The notes under the pieces: generated by a model
The model's database searches: none
Seen by the model: only the letters and a program-made list of their open reading frames with translations
What the model was told of the DNA's origin: nothing
Position numbers and translations under genes: made by a program
Part shown: positions 59,882-64,000 of the stretch, one piece after another
Layout: every line of letters starts with the position of its first letter
Position numbering within the stretch: position 1 is the stretch's first letter
From: Larix kaempferi
Lineage: Eukaryota; Streptophyta; Pinopsida; Pinales; Pinaceae
Reading direction: 5' to 3'
DNA length: 64,000 nucleotides
Assembly (NCBI GenBank): GCA_027924585.1
Contig: BSBM01000372.1
Coordinates: 6,803,001 to 6,867,000, forward strand

Positions 59882-60890
59882 ATGCTAGTTAAATAATAAA
59901 ATTACAAAGTTGAACATTGTCTTGTACTATTCTACAATTTGGTTGTTTAATTATCACAAACTATTGAGTTAACTTACTATACTTTTATATTTGAGTTAGT
60001 TTGTTATACATATTGTATAACAATGTATACCTAAGATTTTAATCTCAATCAAGTGAATTATTGATTAATAATAACCTTTAACCTTATCAATGTGCCGATA
60101 ACTTTTATGGTTGTTATGAACGTTGTTCCACATCCATTGTAAGAAACTGAAATTGGTTGGTAGTTATCTTAAAATGTTCTTAGCTTTATAAATATTTGGG
60201 ACAACTCATTATGGTTATGGAAGACAAATGGTTGCTTGATCAATGGGTGAAAGTGAGGTATTATTATTGCTCCCATGATGACCTTGTTAAATCTTTTCAT
60301 GATTGTGTATAAAATGTGATAAAGTATAAGTTATAATTTCTTTCTTTTCATGATTGTGTATAAAATGTGATAAAGTGTAAGTTATAATTTCTTGTTAAAT
60401 GTAAATAGATCTAGGTACAAGTTTTTTATATATATATTTTTTAAATAAATACTTCCATGTTGTGGCCTTTTAAGGAAAGAGATTATTAAAAAAAATTGAA
60501 AAACAACAATTAAAACTTTATATTCTTAATTCAAAGAATATTTAGGAAATGCCACATGTGAATGATAATAATATAATTTACATATTTTTCTTTTATATAA
60601 AATTAAGAAAAATTAACCTATCAAATAAGTGAATATTTTTAAGAAAATAAACTCTTAATCAATCAAAATCAAAAACAGTTTTCAGCATTTGAGTAATTTT
60701 AGATACCTAGGAAAATTCATGTTAAATGTTTTAGCATTATCGTTATTTTAATAATCTTTATATAAAATAGTTTTAATTCTTACTTCAAAACCATTTGAGT
60801 TTAATGATTTATTTTTAAATTTCAAAAAAAAAGAAACTGTTTTATGTAAATGGAAATTGTGATTTTCCGTATATGTCAACTGAGCGATTT
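59882..60890. other. AT-rich DNA, no gene recognised
   Basis: Contains a near-perfect 55-bp tandem doublet (CTTTTCATGATTGTGTATAAA at about 60293 and 60348). No other structure seen. Confidence 0.5.
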
Positions 60891-61790
60891 GATGTTAAAT
60901 TTTCAGCATTCTCATCATTTTTTATAATCTTTCGATCTTGGAGCTCATTGATCACATTATCTGACTGTACGAGAGTGTCTTTGCCATTATGTACCTGATT
61001 TTCTGTTTAGGAATATTTTATTCGCACTTCCAGTTCCTTTCTCTACGGATTCATATTAATTGAATCTTATTTTCGCACCTGATGGTGCCTTTATCGAATT
61101 AGGGTTGAAACTCTTACAGGTTCCGTTAGCATTTAGCTGTTATTATTTTGCACCAGTCGGAAAGATTTACCATTTCTCTTCCTCATCTGGTGGCAGCAGA
61201 GACGAGGGAAGCAGGTTGCTCGTATGAACCCTAATATTTCAGGTTGCTCATTGAAATATTTTTTTGACATTTGCTGTGATGGAGGGCTACATTTCAGTTG
61301 ATTGCGGGGAGAAAAATTGATTGTCGCATCTAGACCTGTTCTCATCAGTGAAAAAGAGAGAAATATTCTCTCAAATCCAGTCATGCGCAGATGATTGATG
61401 CTATTTTTGGAGGTATGGTATTTTGTTGGGACTTCGCTTTTTTAGGTTTTAACAAATTTATATTGGTTGGACTGGCATGTTTGCATACCAACTGTTTGAT
61501 GAAAGTCCTGAATGACGGAACAGGAGGCAACTCTAGTTCTTCGTACATTTCACACGAGGGAGTTCCGCAGATGTAGTTTATGCAGTTTGTGTTGCTCCCA
61601 GAGTTGTTTGAGAATCATTTGTGCAGGTGGAGGGAGGGTTCATATTTGTACGAGTTTCAAATAGCTTGTAGCTCCTTTCTGACATATGCTCGCTGGATAT
61701 GTTGCTGGCGTGAGTACTGTTGGGGTTTGTGCCCAATTTTTCATCCTAGCAATTTAAATGGTTAGCAGTGATCAAATTTGAAGGGTGGGT
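60891..61790. other. Moderately G+C-richer segment, possible gene edge, unrecognised
   Basis: The base composition and lack of long A/T runs stand out from the flanks. Short ORFs (61133-61384 minus; 61391-61576 and 61580-61765 plus) show no family motif. It could be a promoter or 5' leader relic, or a gene fragment. I cannot assign it. Confidence 0.25.
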
Positions 61791-64000
61791 TTCAATTTTT
61801 ATTGGAATGGCATTTGTTTTTGGGAGCCCTTCAAAGATGAAGGGCAATTTAAATAAGTGTACGTCAATTGACAAGTATAAATTAACTAAATTCCCCCCCC
61901 CAAAAATGTAAAGAACAAATATTGCCTATCCAAATTTTTACGATCTTAAACAATTGAGCACTCGAATATCTACATGATAAAATAGTATCTTTTCAATAAA
62001 ACTGAATTTGAACACATTAATTTGACATATATGTAACATTAATTTTACAATTCATTAAAATAACAACTATTTTGTTGTATTTTTTTGGGTTAGACCACAC
62101 TTCATTATACAAAAAACTACTTAGACTATGCAATAACCATAATGGGGCATCTGCAAGATCATATGCATAGTGCAAGACATTGTAACTAGATATAGTCTTA
62201 AAATAAAACTAGGACCATGAGAAAATTACTTACTGTTAACTATGTACAAAAAGAAGCCACTAAGCAAAACGAGGCTATAATAAACATACAACCAAAATAT
62301 ACATATAAAACCAACCAAAACCTTAATTCAAAACGAAGAGAGAGCAATCATCCAATCTTGAGAGGTGTAAGAATGATGGACATTAGGAGCCTAAGAAAAA
62401 ATAATACATAGCTCAAAAAAACATTAAAAAAAAATCCTCCATACCAAGAAAGTTAGCAACGCTAGCATCATAGGGGCCTGAGCATCAAATTTTTTTGTTC
62501 AACACTTGTCGCGACAATATACATGTCTGGGATGGAGGGGAAATGGAATCAAGCCTAATTCAACTGGAGCCTTGCGACTTGCTGCATGTTTGAGTCTCGA
62601 CAATCTAACTTTTAAATTGAACCAGAACAACAAAAGAAGTTTGTTAATGGATCGATTTGCGAAAATTCTAGATACATGAGTAATTAAGAGCTCAAGGCTC
62701 TAAAATTTCATGTATTTTTTACCAATCCACGATTCGGTGAATTCATAGTATATGGCATGAAATTTAAGTTATTTAATGAAAGAATTAATGTATCTACCTC
62801 TGTCGAAACTGTTTTCCATGCTGATGCGGGCCACTGCCCTCCTTATTGTCTTACCAAAATGCATGAGAATGAGGAAGAAGACTTAAAATTATGGACTTCA
62901 CCATCAAAGAAGCCTTACAATCACATTGGTAAGGAGTGATAAGAACACCACAACAATCCAATGTGTCAAATCTCAAATGATAGTGTCAATTAAAGACTTA
63001 TATGGTAAATTTAATATATAAGACTTATAGTTGTCTCTTACTCTTTGAGTCTTGACACATTTGATAATTTATGGCTGTCTCTACGCCTTTACCCAATTGA
63101 TATTACAAGGTGAGGATGTGCATGCATAATAATCCTTATTTATGACTATGCGATGAGGATTTAAATGGATGAGGATGTAAAGACATGTTATTTTTATACG
63201 TATTTTGGTGGCGAGTGTCGAAGAGAAACATGGTGAGAAACCACATATGATTGGAAGGACGGAGGGAGATTACATGATCATGATCATGCCACCCATCAAA
63301 TTGAAGACAATTCCTGAGCCAAAAATTGATTTTTTAAATTTTATTAATAACCATTGTGGTACTTTGGTCCAAATGTTTTTTCTAACTCATTGTTTCTCCA
63401 TATTGTGTGCCTAGTGCAACCTCTCTATATCAATGCATAAATCAACGTCCGCTTGGTTTTTGGTTCTAGTTGCATGCCATTGAGTGTTGTTTATAGTTGT
63501 CATGAGTCTATGACATTCATGCAATAAATGAAGTCTTGTAGAAGAGGACTCATCAAAGCGGAAATTTGAATTTCATTTTGATGAAAAATAAGTGGACATT
63601 GGTAGCCAGGTTCACATAGGTAGTAGGCACAATGTTTCGGCCTTGTTTTGGGCCTTGTAGTGGTTCTCTATTGTTACAGCCATAGTCGTTGACACATTGT
63701 CACACCTTAGATCTCAGCCTGAAGGGACTTAGTATTCAGAGTCAAATCCCAGTGGCTAGTACCTCGTAGTCGTCAATCATCACTCGTCACCTTGCAAAGC
63801 TAAGCAGTGAGTGCATGACATGAGTGAGTGAATGATTATAATTTATGATATCTCCAATATTTTGAATGACGAGTCGAATTTTATAGCATAGGAATTTCAA
63901 CATAGAAATTGAAATTTATATGGATGGGTAATTTCAAATGTTGCCCTTCTTTTGAAATGTTGATATAAATTATGTCCTTCCTATTGGAAGGGTAAAATTC
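61791..64000. other. No gene recognised
   Basis: AT-rich with a C8 run near 61894. The 60-codon plus ORF 62757-62939 contains VETVFHADAGHCPPYCL and an acidic stretch, but I know no family for it. The ORF 63205-63414 is likewise unassigned. Confidence 0.35.

Noticed and set aside
61133-61765. Three short ORFs as a host gene
   Set aside because: No recognisable domain, no consistent strand, and no splice-linked continuation that I could find.
62757-62939. Plus-strand 60-codon ORF with ETVFHADAGHCPPYCL
   Set aside because: It looks protein-like by composition, but no family is known to me and no neighbouring exon supports it.

Overview
This is a plant nuclear window, most likely from a large, repeat-rich seed-plant genome. 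A gymnosperm (conifer) is my best guess. Support for that is: one host gene with a 6-kb intron and plant splice signals; long degenerate Ty3/gypsy chromoviruses and Ty1/copia elements; and a fragment of a Penelope-like element with a GIY-YIG endonuclease, a class reported in conifers. The species itself cannot be read from the sequence.

Layout. (1) 1-17,004 is a four-level nest of LTR retrotransposons. Copia element A (+, 1-4,691, 5' end off-window) sits in element B (-, 4,692-7,845, LTR 2.0 kb). B sits in copia-like element C (-, 7,846-8,577). C sits in the 5' LTR of chromovirus D (+, 8,578-17,004, 3' LTR 3.25 kb). A carries about 1.9 kb of five different tandem arrays between its RNase H and 3' LTR. 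D carries a 75-bp array inside its 3' LTR. (2) 17,005-21,189 holds an old duplicated repeat, a solo copia LTR with a perfect 5-bp target duplication, a gag zinc-knuckle remnant, and one decayed exon resembling a tonoplast monosaccharide transporter (MSSP/TMT). (3) 20,990-35,697 holds the 3' end of chromovirus F with chromovirus E (-) behind it. The 5' LTR side of E was rearranged, giving a third LTR copy and a second copy of flanking DNA. (4) 35,698-38,100 is AT-rich and contains a candidate SINE. (5) 38,100-50,700 is the one convincing host gene, an EMBRYONIC FLOWER 1 (EMF1) homologue. It has four coding exons and a predicted product of 1,295 residues. Telobox motifs and a 65-bp tandem repeat lie upstream, and its large third intron carries local duplications and the Penelope-like fragment. 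(6) 50,700-64,000 is AT-rich DNA with a two-member inverted-repeat family, a short non-autonomous LTR element, a decayed RNase H domain and no convincing host gene.

EMF1 is a plant Polycomb-associated chromatin protein and is the only locus I judge likely to be functional. All retroelement coding regions seen here carry stops or frameshifts, and two have lost a catalytic aspartate (D integrase, E reverse transcriptase).
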